Below are positions 27,833 to 27,912 of a stretch of DNA of 27,912 nt, piece by piece (the stretch's first letter is position 1; every line of letters starts with the position of its first letter). Made by a program: the position numbers and the translations under genes. The notes under the pieces are model-generated. The model was given only the letters and a program-made list of their open reading frames with translations, was not told the origin of the DNA and searched no databases. The stretch is from a virus: positions 1 to 27,912 of IMG/VR virus record IMGVR_UViG_3300030450_000121, one strand, 5' to 3'.

Positions 27833-27912
27833 TAATAACAAACAAAAAATAAAAAATTATGGCGTTTACTACAACATCAAATTTCGCAGGGAAAGCAGCA
27901 GGATTTTATATT
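27811..27912. repeat. Terminal overlap, right copy, with 5' part of capsid gene
   Basis: This is the right-hand copy of the first 102 bases. It contains the end of the scaffold-like gene (stop at 27832) and, from ATG 27859 to the window end, the first 18 codons of the major capsid gene that is complete at 49-966. It should not be counted as a second capsid gene. Confidence 0.95.

Noticed and set aside
1-27912. tRNA genes, CRISPR arrays, insertion sequences, integrase or attachment sites
   Set aside because: No cloverleaf-like GC-rich stems, no regularly spaced repeats, no transposase or recombinase motifs were found on either strand.

Overview
The window is a complete, circularly closed phage genome of about 27.8 kb, seen as a contig whose last 102 bases repeat its first 102 bases with one mismatch. 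It is AT-rich and every supportable gene lies on the + strand. The likely host is a member of Bacteroidota, probably a marine flavobacterium. The reasons are a TAnnTTTG-type promoter ahead of the early genes, A-rich start regions with no Shine-Dalgarno sequence, and structural proteins of the type found in marine Bacteroidota tailed phages. No tail sheath, integrase, repressor or DNA polymerase was recognised, so the best guess is a small, siphovirus-like phage that borrows the host replisome.

Layout. 1-5.7 kb: major capsid protein, a probable tail-tube-like protein, small beta-rich structural proteins, a LamG/concanavalin-like protein, the portal with a long C-terminal extension, and a head-tail connector. 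5.7-7.5 kb: several very small ORFs, an M15-type endolysin, a small membrane (holin-like) protein and a metallophosphoesterase. 7.48-7.54 kb: host-type promoter region with an inverted repeat. 7.5-14.5 kb: tightly packed early/middle operon with a membrane protein, a zinc ribbon, an SSB-like protein, a DnaA-domain-IV-like protein, a winged-helix replication protein, a NinG-like nuclease, a sigma-factor-like protein, DUF3310-like and zinc-ribbon proteins, a beta-class DNA methyltransferase and a NinB-like protein. 14.5-16.0 kb: terminase small and large subunits. 16.1-25.0 kb: tail assembly chaperone with a probable -1 frameshift extension, tail completion proteins, baseplate/tip proteins, fibre and tape-measure-like protein. 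25.0-27.8 kb: an XkdF-type prohead protease flanked by coiled-coil proteins, then the scaffold-like protein that leads back into the capsid gene.

The strongest unexpected signal is a 30-bp bipartite element present five times. It consists of CAAATAAATA, nine variable bases, then an invariant TCTATTATATA. Every copy sits just upstream of a packaging, head or tail transcription unit, and two follow strong terminators. It does not look like the host-type promoter ahead of the early genes. The early operon encodes a small sigma-70/ECF-like protein (11234-11809). I infer an early-to-late switch: host polymerase transcribes the early operon, which makes the phage sigma-like factor, which then directs RNA polymerase to the five late promoters. 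Other points of note are a terminase whose Walker A motif lies upstream of its first ATG, a T9 frameshift site in the tail chaperone gene, and a shared coiled-coil module in three neighbouring head-assembly genes.
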